A stretch of 36,714 nt of DNA from [Eubacterium] cellulosolvens LD2006 (GTDB taxonomy: Bacteria > Bacillota > Clostridia > Lachnospirales > Lachnospiraceae), in contig NZ_KK211313.1 in NCBI RefSeq assembly GCF_000621585.1, forward strand, positions 1 to 36,714, given 5' to 3'. This document shows, in pieces, positions 1-7,405 of this stretch. The translations under genes and the position numbers were made by a program. Every line of letters starts with the position of its first letter. Within the stretch, counting starts at the first letter, position 1. The notes under the pieces are model-generated. The model did not search any database, was not told where the DNA came from, and saw only the letters and a program-made list of their open reading frames with translations.

Positions 1-53
1 TTGTCAGAAGGCTTTACCAAAATCTGAAGTTTTGCTGTAATTGTCTGCTCCAT
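1..53 (-). CDS. tnpB: TnpB-type transposon protein, N-terminal fragment (runs off the window)
   Basis: Only the first 17 or so codons are inside the window. They read MEQTITAKLQILVKPSDK, which resembles the start of IS1341/IS605-type TnpB proteins (MExTITAKLQILVxP). The ATG lies about 75 bases inside a hairpin-bearing element end, with an AT-rich promoter-like stretch (TATAATATATTTG) between them, as in the left end of a tnpB-only element. TnpB is the RNA-guided RuvC nuclease of these elements. Catalytic residues cannot be checked because the rest lies outside the window. The identification rests on a short N-terminus plus the adjoining element end. Confidence 0.6.
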   Translation of the reverse strand, partial: MEQTITAKLQILVKPSD

Positions 54-191
54 ATACAACACCAGCTTTCTTCGTCAAATATATTATAACATATATTTTT
101 GCGAAATATAATGTTGTATAAATAATACGCCGCTAAAACGGGCATTCCTCCCACGACTTATAGAAGTCGGGGCATCCTGCCCTGCGGCGTT
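1..191 (-). mobile_element. Left end of an IS200/IS605-family (IS1341-like) element
   Basis: A compound hairpin marks the end: an outer stem ACGCCGC (127-133) with GCGGCGT (184-190), a GGGCA/TGCCC stem inside it, and an inner CGACTT/AAGTCG stem. Subterminal imperfect hairpins of this kind are what IS200/IS605 transposases recognise. The tnpB start lies inside and reads away from the hairpin. The element interrupts the gene downstream of the Panacea antitoxin. The other end is outside the window, so a tnpA gene cannot be excluded. Confidence 0.6.
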
Positions 192-283
192 GGTGAAGCA
201 GTTGCGTCCACTGATCCATTATTTTTTACAATCCAAAAATCTGCGCCTGTAGATAATGATGGCCCTTTTACCTTTAATTCCAT
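158..283 (-). pseudogene. Truncated gene coupled to the Panacea antitoxin (probable toxin partner)
   Basis: An ATG overlaps the TGA stop of the upstream SocA/Panacea gene (TGATG), the usual sign of translational coupling. The frame reads MELKVKGPSLSTGADFWIVK and about ten more native residues, then runs into the element end near position 191 and stops at a TAA inside the hairpin (158-160), giving a 41-residue product. Panacea antitoxins neutralise many unrelated toxins encoded next to them, so this is probably the cut-off N-terminus of the cognate toxin. The family cannot be told from about 30 residues. If the toxin is dead, the antitoxin is an orphan here. Confidence 0.55.
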
Positions 284-744
284 CAGCTATTCGCCTGCTC
301 ATTAAAATAGATAAACATATCCCTGTCAGAGATTTCATTTGTCGTTGCAGCATATGCTGGCAGCCCATTTCTCGCATTAATCCAAGGAGATTCTTTATGA
401 GAAATTGTCTCTAACTGGTTTGCACTCAAAGAGCCGTAGGCTCCCCACACCTGTTCAAGGATATCTACTACATCAGGAGAAAATGCTTCTCCTGCATATA
501 CGTCAAGTTTCGGAATCGCCTTCCAACCGTAAGATTTATATTCCTGATAGAGATCGGGAATTACAGGTCCATGTACCCATGCTTCAATGCGATTATCAAA
601 AAGATGAAAATTCAAATCCTCAATAGAATCGTTTAAAAGCGCTAAGGTCCAACCATAAGCATAATAAACCATCTTCTGAAGTTTCTTTGGAGACATGGAT
701 TCTTTCGCTAAATAATATTTAGCAACATCAAAAACCTTATACAT
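283..744 (-). CDS. Panacea-domain (SocA/GepA, DUF4065) antitoxin-like protein
   Basis: A 153-residue protein with the layout of the DUF4065/SocA family, now called Panacea. It has an N-terminal helix with MSPKKLQKMVYYAYGW (compare KLQKLLYYAQ in the family), an acidic central part with EAWVHGPVIPDLYQEY matching the family pattern AWxHGPVxPxxYxxY, and a SPWINAR-like segment near the end. Panacea domains are promiscuous antitoxins that can work as chaperones or adaptors for a neighbouring toxin. An AGGAGG site lies 7 bases before the ATG. The following gene starts inside this stop codon but is cut by an IS200/IS605-type element. An AT-rich stretch at 745-840 probably holds the promoter. Confidence 0.85.
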   Translation of the reverse strand: MYKVFDVAKYYLAKESMSPKKLQKMVYYAYGWTLALLNDSIEDLNFHLFDNRIEAWVHGPVIPDLYQEYKSYGWKAIPKLDVYAGEAFSPDVVDILEQVWGAYGSLSANQLETISHKESPWINARNGLPAYAATTNEISDRDMFIYFNEQANS

Positions 745-857
745 CCCATATCCTCCTTCGCTTAAAAATAAGCATACTCTCTCAACTACAGTATAATCTT
801 ACTTAGTTAAACTTATAAGATAACTGTTTTCTTTTATTTTTTCAATATCTGATATGC

Positions 858-2528
858 CTATTCAGCTAGACAAATCATTCCTGTTAACACAAAGGATATT
901 TCCAGCTTTTCCTGCAAATCTTTATGAAACAACCGTATCTGTTTCCGATCTATCCCTTTCAGATCCTCCGGGTATCCATATGCTTCAAGCAGCTCCGTCC
1001 TCGTCCGTTCATACACCGAAGCGTAGGAGAGGGGAGTGCCCCGGAAAGGAACCACCTTCAGATGCTTTACGTAGCGTTCTCCGTGCACGATGCAAAGATC
1101 ATCAAAGCCCTTGCACCTGCCGCCTTCCTTTGACCAAAGAATCACCTTCGGAAAAAGACCGATCCCCTCCAGATAATCTGCCATCTGAACGAGCTGATGA
1201 TGAACACCGGTATTTCCCAGATTGTCCGCATCAAAGGCGATGTAAACCGTATTCCGAAAACCACGCACGGCTTCTACCAAAGGGCATATGCCTTTCCAGT
1301 TGGATACGCCGGTAACGTAAATCGCAATGTTCCCTTTCTCCGCGATCTTTTCCGCCTTGAAACGTCCCTCTGTGATCACAATGGCCGCTTTCCCCGGGTG
1401 TTTGGGATAAATAATCCCTCCCTGTCCGGATGCCTTTGCTCCGCCGGTTATGTGAGCTTTATCGGCCATGGAAGAGGAGCTGAACCGCACATACCTCGGA
1501 TTTCTTTCCCTTTCCTCGTACAGCTCCTTGTAGCGTCTACAATCGGCTTTTCGAATAAGACCCTGATCATAGGCCGTCTCGATGTCTTCTATGGCCTCAT
1601 AGGACCGCAGAGCGGCGTATTGGGGGTTATCATCCAAACGCACCTCCACGCCGGTACAGCGTCCGTCTGCGTCAAAGGACATGATGCCGATTCCTTTGTA
1701 CTTTACATATTCGACGTGTGCCGGAATATGCCTTCCCGACCGCGTGGTGTGTTCGTTTACCAGATAGAACCCCGGGACATGGGAAAGATCCTCGTAGAAG
1801 TGCTGAAGATAGGGGATCTTTGATAGTTCCTCCTTTTCGGTTCGCGTCAGCTCATAGGGTTTTTTCCCATACTTTCGTTTCGCAAGAATCTCGGCGGCTT
1901 TTTTGTACATGGCCCCGGGAAGATCCAAAGGGATGCCTTGCGCCATGCCAAAACTCGTTGTCCGGTTGGGAAACGTAAAGTATGCCTTCAGGTCTTCTTT
2001 CTCCAATTGTCGATCCCGAAGCAGGTGCTTTTCATGCTTCTTCGACAGCCCGCAGACGCTCTGCATCAGCCGATAGGCATTGTCGATGGCCGCAGGACTT
2101 GCCGCCGGGCTGATGCTTTCCGGTATCTTTTTTACTTCCTGTTTTTCCAACAACTCCGGTTCATACTTCTCATGAGAAAATGCGGCAAACTGTTCTTCGG
2201 TGATCCAGCCCATATCACAGCTGATCCGAAGCACACAGCCATTTTTCGGATCGCAGGAAGAGGGCAGGAGAGTGGTTTCCTTCTCAAAGTACTTCATCAT
2301 AAGAGACAGGATTCCCTTACCGCCTTCCCCACAGGAAAAACACTTCCACAGATCGTTGTGCAGGGTGTATTTAAAATTCCCGGTCTTTTCATCCGCGTGG
2401 AATGGACAGAGCATGCCGATATGCGCGCCCTCCAGATGAACATCCGAAAAGTAGTACGAGAGGATGTCCATGCGGTTTTCCGGGTTGCAGACACCTGCCC
2501 AGCATTGTTTAACACTGTATGCTTTCAT
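858..2528 (-). CDS. DNA primase-like protein with CHC2 zinc finger and Toprim domain
   Basis: The ATG at 2528 is chosen because GGAGG lies 4 bases upstream and the first conserved segment follows soon after; an earlier ATG would add 15 unlikely residues. The 556-residue protein starts with a CHC2-type zinc finger (C41, H44, C63, C66 in CPFH...CFSCGEGG), has a helical middle, and ends in a Toprim-like region with VITEGRFKAEKIA (the Toprim glutamate), YIAFDAD and a late KGFDD. Plasmid and phage primases of this build lay down RNA primers for replication. It is the last gene of the operon that also carries SSB and the annealing protein. It lacks an obvious helicase domain, so it would need a partner helicase. 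Confidence 0.85.
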   Translation of the reverse strand: MKAYSVKQCWAGVCNPENRMDILSYYFSDVHLEGAHIGMLCPFHADEKTGNFKYTLHNDLWKCFSCGEGGKGILSLMMKYFEKETTLLPSSCDPKNGCVLRISCDMGWITEEQFAAFSHEKYEPELLEKQEVKKIPESISPAASPAAIDNAYRLMQSVCGLSKKHEKHLLRDRQLEKEDLKAYFTFPNRTTSFGMAQGIPLDLPGAMYKKAAEILAKRKYGKKPYELTRTEKEELSKIPYLQHFYEDLSHVPGFYLVNEHTTRSGRHIPAHVEYVKYKGIGIMSFDADGRCTGVEVRLDDNPQYAALRSYEAIEDIETAYDQGLIRKADCRRYKELYEERERNPRYVRFSSSSMADKAHITGGAKASGQGGIIYPKHPGKAAIVITEGRFKAEKIAEKGNIAIYVTGVSNWKGICPLVEAVRGFRNTVYIAFDADNLGNTGVHHQLVQMADYLEGIGLFPKVILWSKEGGRCKGFDDLCIVHGERYVKHLKVVPFRGTPLSYASVYERTRTELLEAYGYPEDLKGIDRKQIRLFHKDLQEKLEISFVLTGMICLAE

Positions 2529-2578
2529 GTTTCCTCCAAACAACTGCCGGGGGATGCTTCCCCCGACAGTCAAATCCG

Positions 2579-3916
2579 TTATCCGACAGCCTTCATGAAA
2601 TCCGGAAGATCAAAGGTCGGCGCATCGATCACACCTTCTTCCTTTGTTTCCTCCGCCTTTTTCTCCAGCTTTTCCTTTCTGGCAAGCCCTTCTGCCTGTT
2701 TATCCAGACACTTGTGCAGATACTGGATCTGCTCCTTTGTCAGAGCATCCAGTGTCTGAATTTCCGTCTGGTACGCGCGGTTGATGGCCGCACAGAGTTT
2801 TGCCGGTGTTACCTTCAGAAGAGCTGCCCGCTGGATCAGCTTTTCTTTTTCCTCTGCAGTTGCAAAGGCAGGAGAGGATGACTCCTCTTTTTTGACTATT
2901 TCAGTCTTAGTTGTTTCTTCGACAGCCTTGGTTTCTTTTTTCACGGTTTCTTTCTCTACCGTCTCTTTTCCTGCCGCCTTTTTGACGCGCTTTCCTTTTT
3001 CTTCCTGTACCGCCTTCTGGCATCGCTGCGCGTACGTTTCCATGTATTCCACCATATCAAGAGTCACGTCCTCATAGCCGGTAAAGGTGGTGTGATAGGC
3101 CGCGTTGATACTTGCCAAAAGATCCTGTCCAGAAGCTTCCATTTTCGCTCGCAAAGCCTTCAGTCTCTGGTCTTTTTCATAGGCATCGATGCTGACATCC
3201 ATCCACGCATATTCCCTCTGGCTGATTTCCGAGAGCTTTTTGTATTTCTTCCCGAACTTGTTGTTGACCTGCGTAAGAAGAGAGCGGGAGGAGAGCTTCC
3301 ACTTCTCAATCCGCTCCTCCATAGAGGAGACCATCTCCTCTGTCACCGGAATATCCAGTTCAAAGTTCTGCTCATCCTTTACCCAGAAGGAAAGACCAAT
3401 GCCCGTGTAGATCGCAATGGCTTTTACCAGACACCGGAAGATGCTGCGATTGATGTCATTCATCGAAGCGGCTTCCACTGTCTTGGTTCCATTCTTTGTG
3501 ATGTAGGTGTAGGGTTCCGTCTTCATGCACTTGTTGCTCATGTGCTGCATGATCGGAAGGATCTGCTCATTCTCATAGTGAACCCCATCCAGAGAGACCT
3601 CCACGCTGCAATACAGCCCCAGAGGGTCATTTCGGTAGAGGTTCTTTTCTTTCACGAATTCTGTACGCATCTCCCCGGTCGAAGGATCCATCACCGCCAC
3701 CGGCCTTGTGTTTTCAAACTCCTTGATCCGGTACGTGCCATTGGGGTATTTCTCGCGGAACGCCGTCCACGCGATCGCCCACGGCAGGTACTTGGTCTTA
3801 TCCCCAAGGCCGTATTTCTTATATTTTTCCTCCGAAGCGGAAAAGTTCTTCACAAAATCATTCGTCGTATTCTGCATTTCCTCTGTTCTTCCTTTGCTGG
3901 TTTCTGCTGTCTGCAT
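2579..3916 (-). CDS. DUF1071 (Sak-type) single-strand annealing protein with a long charged tail
   Basis: Residues from about 20 to 200 match the DUF1071/Sak-like annealing proteins: YLPWAIAWTAFREKYPNGTY, then a substrate-like core ending in AIAIYTGIGLSFWVKDEQ. Such proteins anneal complementary single strands during phage and plasmid recombination and usually work with a YqaJ or RecE-like exonuclease; one is encoded at 12845-14140. The C-terminal third is unusual: a lysine/glutamate-rich, probably disordered stretch (about residues 290-340), then a second folded-looking segment and an acidic end. AGGAG lies 8 bases before the ATG. SSB lies directly upstream, and SSB tails often recruit annealing proteins. 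Confidence 0.8.
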   Translation of the reverse strand: MQTAETSKGRTEEMQNTTNDFVKNFSASEEKYKKYGLGDKTKYLPWAIAWTAFREKYPNGTYRIKEFENTRPVAVMDPSTGEMRTEFVKEKNLYRNDPLGLYCSVEVSLDGVHYENEQILPIMQHMSNKCMKTEPYTYITKNGTKTVEAASMNDINRSIFRCLVKAIAIYTGIGLSFWVKDEQNFELDIPVTEEMVSSMEERIEKWKLSSRSLLTQVNNKFGKKYKKLSEISQREYAWMDVSIDAYEKDQRLKALRAKMEASGQDLLASINAAYHTTFTGYEDVTLDMVEYMETYAQRCQKAVQEEKGKRVKKAAGKETVEKETVKKETKAVEETTKTEIVKKEESSSPAFATAEEKEKLIQRAALLKVTPAKLCAAINRAYQTEIQTLDALTKEQIQYLHKCLDKQAEGLARKEKLEKKAEETKEEGVIDAPTFDLPDFMKAVG

Positions 3917-4011
3917 ACATATTCTCCTTTCTTGAAAAAAGAAAAGGAGAGGGCCGTGTGCCTTCTCCTTTCAACGATTTCGCCTTTGTTTACAGGTTTG
4001 CATGGAATGTG

Positions 4012-4455
4012 TTACTCAAACGGAAGATCCTCATCCACGCCCTCGGGGATGGTCATGAATTCCTCACCCGCCGGTTCGCTCTGGTTCTTTGTCTGTTTTT
4101 CTCCATTTCCGGCGGATGCTCCATGGTTTCCTGCCTGCTTACTTTCTACAAATTCCTGAGACTCGATGACCACGTCCGTGGTATAGACTCTTGTTCCATC
4201 GGGTTTGGTATAATTCCCCGTCTGGATCCTTCCCTCAATCGCGATCTTGATCCCCTGTTTTAGGTATTTCTCGGCAAATTCCGCATTGCGGCCAAACGCC
4301 ACGCAGCCTATAAAGTCCGCGCCGACCTCCTGCTCCCTTTTAAAGCGCCGATCGACCGCTAAGGTATACCTTGCTACGGCTTGCGCTTTTTCGTCCTTGG
4401 AATAGCGAATTTCAGGGTCTCTGGTAAGCCTTCCGATGAGTATCACTCTGTTCAT
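4012..4455 (-). CDS. ssb: Single-stranded DNA-binding protein
   Basis: A classic bacterial SSB of 147 residues. It opens with MNRVILIGRLTRDPEIRYS and has an OB-fold of about 105 residues with the conserved NxxxAEKYLKQG and VYTTDVVIESQEFVE segments. A glycine/glutamine-rich linker and the acidic tip DEDLPFE follow; that tip docks recombination and replication partners. The protein coats single-stranded DNA and organises the primase, annealing protein and helicase encoded nearby. It lies between an unknown N-anchored protein upstream and the annealing protein downstream in one minus-strand operon. Confidence 0.95.
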   Translation of the reverse strand: MNRVILIGRLTRDPEIRYSKDEKAQAVARYTLAVDRRFKREQEVGADFIGCVAFGRNAEFAEKYLKQGIKIAIEGRIQTGNYTKPDGTRVYTTDVVIESQEFVESKQAGNHGASAGNGEKQTKNQSEPAGEEFMTIPEGVDEDLPFE

Positions 4456-4472
4456 CTTTTTTCTCCTTTCTT

Positions 4473-5126
4473 TTATCCCGCAATTTCCACGCGGATTCCA
4501 TCTTCTTCGATGGTGACCTCGTCAAATCCGCATGCGTATTTCTCCTTCGCAAAGCTCTGCCACAGGTCTTTATCCTTTGGCAGAAGCGAAGCTGGAATCG
4601 TAAATTTCCGATGCGCTTCCGAAGGCATCAGCTGCATCAGTTTTTCCCGGATTTCCTCTTTGTGAAGCCAGACAAGCGGAGAGAAGTCCTTATCCAAAGG
4701 CACTTCGTTTTTCTCCTCCGGTCGGTCGTTGGATGCTTCCTGTAAGGACTTGTCGGTTTCTTCCTGTCCTTTTCCACAAGAATCGCAAATGGTAAGAAAA
4801 AACCTCTGCTCCTTTGTTTCAAGCACATAATCCCCGGCATTTGGGGAGATGATCACTTGTTTTCCAAAGGTTCCCCTTAAGGTTTTGACAAAGACAAAGA
4901 AGCTTCCCTCCAGAAGAGTGTTTCCATCCATCCGATCTCCAAAGGAGTAGGAGAGTACCACTTCCTTTGGCATGGCATCACGTAAAATCTCCAGCAATTT
5001 TTGCTGAAGATCTGCCGGCTTCTTAGCATCCTTCCTTTCCAAAGATTCCGGCTTCCTTTTCCACAAAAAACACAAAAACAAAAGAATGCCTCCGGCGGCA
5101 AGCAACAACATCCCTTGCCTATCCAT
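4473..5126 (-). CDS. Unknown protein with N-terminal membrane anchor
   Basis: A 217-residue protein whose family I do not recognise. A single hydrophobic segment (about residues 7-23, MLLLAAGGILLFLCFLW) is followed by KRK, so the rest is probably cytoplasmic. The soluble part has a mixed alpha/beta look and a charged, probably disordered stretch near residues 130-150. Its start overlaps the preceding gene by 8 bases and SSB follows after 17 bases, so it belongs to the replication/recombination operon. A membrane-tethered factor among DNA-processing genes could position the replication machinery or respond to envelope state, but that is inference only. Confidence 0.7.
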   Translation of the reverse strand: MDRQGMLLLAAGGILLFLCFLWKRKPESLERKDAKKPADLQQKLLEILRDAMPKEVVLSYSFGDRMDGNTLLEGSFFVFVKTLRGTFGKQVIISPNAGDYVLETKEQRFFLTICDSCGKGQEETDKSLQEASNDRPEEKNEVPLDKDFSPLVWLHKEEIREKLMQLMPSEAHRKFTIPASLLPKDKDLWQSFAKEKYACGFDEVTIEEDGIRVEIAG

Positions 5127-5493
5127 TTCCCCGGTTCACCTTCTCTGTCAGATCGGATCTTGCAAAATCCGTCACCAAAAGGATTTTGACGATCTCTTTT
5201 CCCTTTTGCACCGTGCCCTCGATGCCGCTGACGCAGCAGGGAACGCCCGGAAGGATGAATTTCTTTACCCTCTGGATCAATCCCTGATCCCGTACTTCAC
5301 AGCTTACCGTCATTTGTTTTTCCTTCGCGTGCATGTCATGCACGACAAGATCAAACTTCAAGACGGAAAAAGTGTCACTGACATTCACCAGATACGGCAC
5401 CGGATACTTGATACTGTTTCGAACCGTGCAGAACGGATAGGTCACCGTTCCAAATGTTCCTCCCGCATCGCCACCTTTGATAATGATCGCCAT
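5119..5493 (-). CDS. Unknown small beta-rich protein, first gene of the SSB/primase operon
   Basis: A 124-residue protein with alternating beta-like strands (MAIIIKGGDAGG, TFSVLKFDLVVHDM, QMTVSCEVRDQG, CVSGIEGTV, KILLVTDF) and no membrane segment. The strand pattern and length would fit an OB-fold protein that accompanies SSB, but I see no diagnostic motif. An AGGAGG site stands 8 bases before the ATG. It is the first gene after the attenuated leader at 5494-5640, so its expression depends most directly on that control. Confidence 0.7.
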   Translation of the reverse strand: MAIIIKGGDAGGTFGTVTYPFCTVRNSIKYPVPYLVNVSDTFSVLKFDLVVHDMHAKEKQMTVSCEVRDQGLIQRVKKFILPGVPCCVSGIEGTVQKGKEIVKILLVTDFARSDLTEKVNRGNG

Positions 5494-5562
5494 GCTTTGC
5501 TCCTCCTTTCACGTATGCTTATTTTTCTTGTTTTCTGCACGAAAAAAGCATTCGTATAAAAC

Positions 5563-5605
5563 AAAAAAAGAGCCGAAAAAGAGCATGGCTCTCCTGTCGA
5601 CTCAA
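5563..5605 (-). terminator. Promoter-proximal terminator (attenuator) in leader 1
   Basis: The outer stem GAGTCGA (5597-5603) pairs with TCGGCTC (5570-5576). An inner GAGAGC/GCTCTT stem lies between them, and seven T residues follow. It sits about 25 bases after the predicted start site and 70 bases before the first gene, so it would stop most transcripts unless antitermination occurs. Leader 2 at 14270-14306 has the same outer stem and similar flanks. Confidence 0.65.
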
Positions 5606-5634
5606 CATGTTTTATAACAAATGCCTATGTGTAT

Positions 5635-5663
5635 ATTATACGTTTATTTCCTTGGAAATACAA
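5635..5663 (-). promoter_or_regulatory. Promoter of the SSB/annealing protein/primase operon
   Basis: TTGTAT (5658-5663), 17-base spacer, TATAAT (5635-5640) on the minus strand: a near-consensus sigma-A promoter. It overlaps the end of the upstream membrane-protein gene, and transcription would start near 5628, just before the leader terminator. Confidence 0.7.
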
Positions 5664-6172
5664 CCGGCATCTTTTTCGAATATCTCCCGACCGGTGGGCT
5701 GAAAACTCAGAAATCTTTCCCCGTGACAGATTCCAGCTCCATCTGTGAAGTCTTTGATCAACACGCAGGAAAAAAGCGTTCCTTCCGCATAGCGGGCAGC
5801 ACCTCTTGGCACCTGCATGCTGTAGACTTGGTCTGTCTTCTGATCGATAAACAGAATCTCCCTTGTTCTTTTCCCCCACGCTCGGATGGGTGTATTGGTA
5901 CCGGTTAAAATCTTTGCATCCGAAAGGACGATATAATTCCGGGACAGCACAGCAAGAAGATAGGGGAGTGCCTCCACGCAAAAAAGAGCCAGTCCTGCAA
6001 GACATACACTAGCCAAGAACACCGGGAGCGCAATCGCTGCCACCAAAAAAAGAACTGCACCAAGGAGAAAGCCTGCACATCGCGCCCTTACGCCCTGCAA
6101 CAGTTCTTTCGGGATATCATTGTATTCCCCTTCAAAGAATCGAATAAGCATTCTCTTCCAACGTTTCTCCAT
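5636..6172 (-). CDS. Unknown membrane protein with two transmembrane helices
   Basis: A 178-residue protein. The ATG at 6172 has a purine-rich GGGGGA just upstream and follows a TATAAT at 6197-6202. An N-terminal amphipathic part (MEKRWKRMLIRFFEGEYNDI) is followed by two adjacent hydrophobic helices at about residues 25-70. A PH-like soluble C-terminal half (NYIVLSDAKILT, TREILFIDQKTDQVYSMQV) resembles bacterial membrane proteins that combine a short hairpin of helices with a YdbT/bPH-type domain, though this is only a pattern judgement. It is expressed separately from the operon behind it and shares its last codons with that operon's promoter. Confidence 0.6.
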   Translation of the reverse strand: MEKRWKRMLIRFFEGEYNDIPKELLQGVRARCAGFLLGAVLFLVAAIALPVFLASVCLAGLALFCVEALPYLLAVLSRNYIVLSDAKILTGTNTPIRAWGKRTREILFIDQKTDQVYSMQVPRGAARYAEGTLFSCVLIKDFTDGAGICHGERFLSFQPTGREIFEKDAGCISKEINV

Positions 6173-6233
6173 GGTTTCCCCCTTTCGTCCTATATTATTA
6201 TACGGAGATCTTGGAAGTAATACGCATAGATAA

Positions 6234-6268
6234 CAAAAAAGAGAGAAACCACGATCACCTGTTTCTCT
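6234..6268 (-). terminator. Terminator of the DUF3990 operon
   Basis: GAGAGAAAC and GTTTCTCTC arms close a loop of about 10 bases, followed by six T residues on the minus strand. It lies 17-50 bases after the last codon of the 158-residue partner gene. Confidence 0.8.
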
Positions 6269-6284
6269 CCCCCTCACGTATTTT

Positions 6285-6761
6285 CTAGAATCCGCCTTCC
6301 TCATATGCTCGCGCAATGACATACGATGGTTCATAATACGCGCTGCAATTATAGTTGTCGATCACATCACAAATCTCATTGTTATACACTCTGAGAATTC
6401 CATCTACGTAGTTTTCTTCGCTATTCATCGTATCAACGATTAGTCTTCGATACACATTCCCCATATCCCGAGCGGTAGGTATCTTTTCCACCAGCTCCTG
6501 ATCCACATCCGTAATATCGAAGTCCCCGGATTGGAGATGATAATTCCTGATCCAATCATTTTCTACCTTCAGTGGATTTTCTGCATGCAACACGTTGGCT
6601 ACGCTGAGCAAATGATACAATCCATTTTTTCCAATCGCATTAACTACATATCGATTTCTTTGATGGATATGGCGTGCTACGCGCTCGATCATATTGCAAA
6701 CAAAAAAAAGATCATCCTTCCTTATTTCCTCATCCGGGAAATATTTGTTTTTCATATCCAT
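6285..6761 (-). CDS. Unknown partner of the DUF3990 protein (putative antitoxin or effector)
   Basis: A 158-residue, mainly helical, acidic protein that starts one base after the DUF3990 stop, so the two are certainly co-expressed. The N-terminal half (KDDLFFVCNMIERVARHIHQ) is followed by a segment about delayed-type residues such as LLSVANVLHAENP and VDQELVEKIPTARDMGNVYRRLI. The latter looks like proteins often encoded beside DUF3990 genes in Clostridia, including the DUF3791 group, but I cannot assign it firmly. No signal peptide or membrane segment is seen. A role in neutralising or assisting the DUF3990 protein is inferred from gene order. Confidence 0.55.
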   Translation of the reverse strand: MDMKNKYFPDEEIRKDDLFFVCNMIERVARHIHQRNRYVVNAIGKNGLYHLLSVANVLHAENPLKVENDWIRNYHLQSGDFDITDVDQELVEKIPTARDMGNVYRRLIVDTMNSEENYVDGILRVYNNEICDVIDNYNCSAYYEPSYVIARAYEEGGF

Positions 6762-7211
6762 TCACATCCTTCGAAATGTATGGTTTTCAAGGCTCTCTCT
6801 GTGCAAAAAAACAATTTGGTGCGTGGGATGATTACATTTTACAATTTCCCAAAACGCCGCTCTCGTAAACCGCTCCTCGAATAAATCTTCCACAAAGTTC
6901 CTTATCTGATCATCTGCCATCGGTCCTTCCACGATATCATAATCGTGAAGGATTCCATTTCTGCAATCTGCAACAAAATCCAGCCACTCATCGTTCATCT
7001 TTGGAAAGGCCATTCTCTTAAGATCTGTATTCTCAGAATACGAATACCTATTAACAACCGATTTTCCGGTTCTAGTTAGTGCCCAACGCTTCGCCTGTTT
7101 CTCGTTTTTGTTACAGTAGAATCCGTATCCGAAATCCTTGTAACATCCATTTTGTAAAATACGAGGCTCTGCAACTTCTACATTGTTGCCGTGGTAAATG
7201 ATCGACTCCAC
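6762..7211 (-). CDS. DUF3990 family protein (ADP-ribosyltransferase-like, putative toxin)
   Basis: The GTG at 7211 is chosen because GGAGG lies 6 bases upstream and the family's first strand follows at once (VESIIYHGNNVEVAEPRIL); longer in-frame starts would run into the element remnant. The 149-residue protein has the DUF3990 pattern: YHGNN, then KDFGYGFYCNKNEKQAKRWA, then a central DWxxFVxxCR-like segment (EWLDFVADCRNG), DIVEGPMADD and a C-terminal HQIVFLH. This resembles the ADP-ribosyltransferase fold (H...Y-Y...E/Q). It is co-transcribed with the 158-residue gene that follows directly, and I infer a toxin-antitoxin-like pair. Its upstream region is disturbed by an IS200/IS605 left-end remnant. 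Confidence 0.75.
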   Translation of the reverse strand: MESIIYHGNNVEVAEPRILQNGCYKDFGYGFYCNKNEKQAKRWALTRTGKSVVNRYSYSENTDLKRMAFPKMNDEWLDFVADCRNGILHDYDIVEGPMADDQIRNFVEDLFEERFTRAAFWEIVKCNHPTHQIVFLHRESLENHTFRRM

Positions 7212-7284
7212 AATACTCCTCCGAATCCATCCATTTCCTTCTCTGCGTATCGTATCACACAAGCTTTCGTTTGGTAAGTTCGTG

Positions 7285-7339
7285 GTGCACCCACGACTAA
7301 AGTCACGAGAATGCGCCGCAGTATTTTTCAAAGGATAGA
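7285..7339 (-). mobile_element. Isolated IS200/IS605 left-end remnant
   Basis: On the minus strand this begins CTTTGAAAAATACTGCGGCG and continues through a CTCGTGACT/AGTCGTGGG hairpin. It is nearly identical over about 45 bases to the left end of the full element in the fic gene (9800-9862), including the flank CTTTGAAAAAT, then diverges. No transposase follows. It may be a deletion product or a small non-autonomous end; it sits just upstream of the DUF3990 gene. Confidence 0.6.
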
Positions 7340-7373
7340 ATGCTTTACAAGATCCCTATTCTGCTAGAAATAG

Positions 7374-7405
7374 AAAACCCCAGAAGCTTCTACTTCTGGA
7401 GTTTT
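7374..7405 (-). terminator. Terminator after fic
   Basis: CTCCAGAAG and CTTCTGGGG arms with a 6-base loop are flanked by AAAA and TTTT, so it could work in both directions. It lies about 40 bases after the fic stop codon. Confidence 0.75.

Noticed and set aside
854-2881. Long plus-strand frames opposite the primase and annealing-protein genes
   Set aside because: They are antisense to conserved domains and have low-quality, arginine/cysteine-rich sequences without ribosome sites.
5625-6005. Alternative minus-strand frame over the membrane-protein gene
   Set aside because: The frame 5636-6172 has a start with a purine-rich site and two clear transmembrane helices; the alternative is cysteine- and arginine-rich noise.
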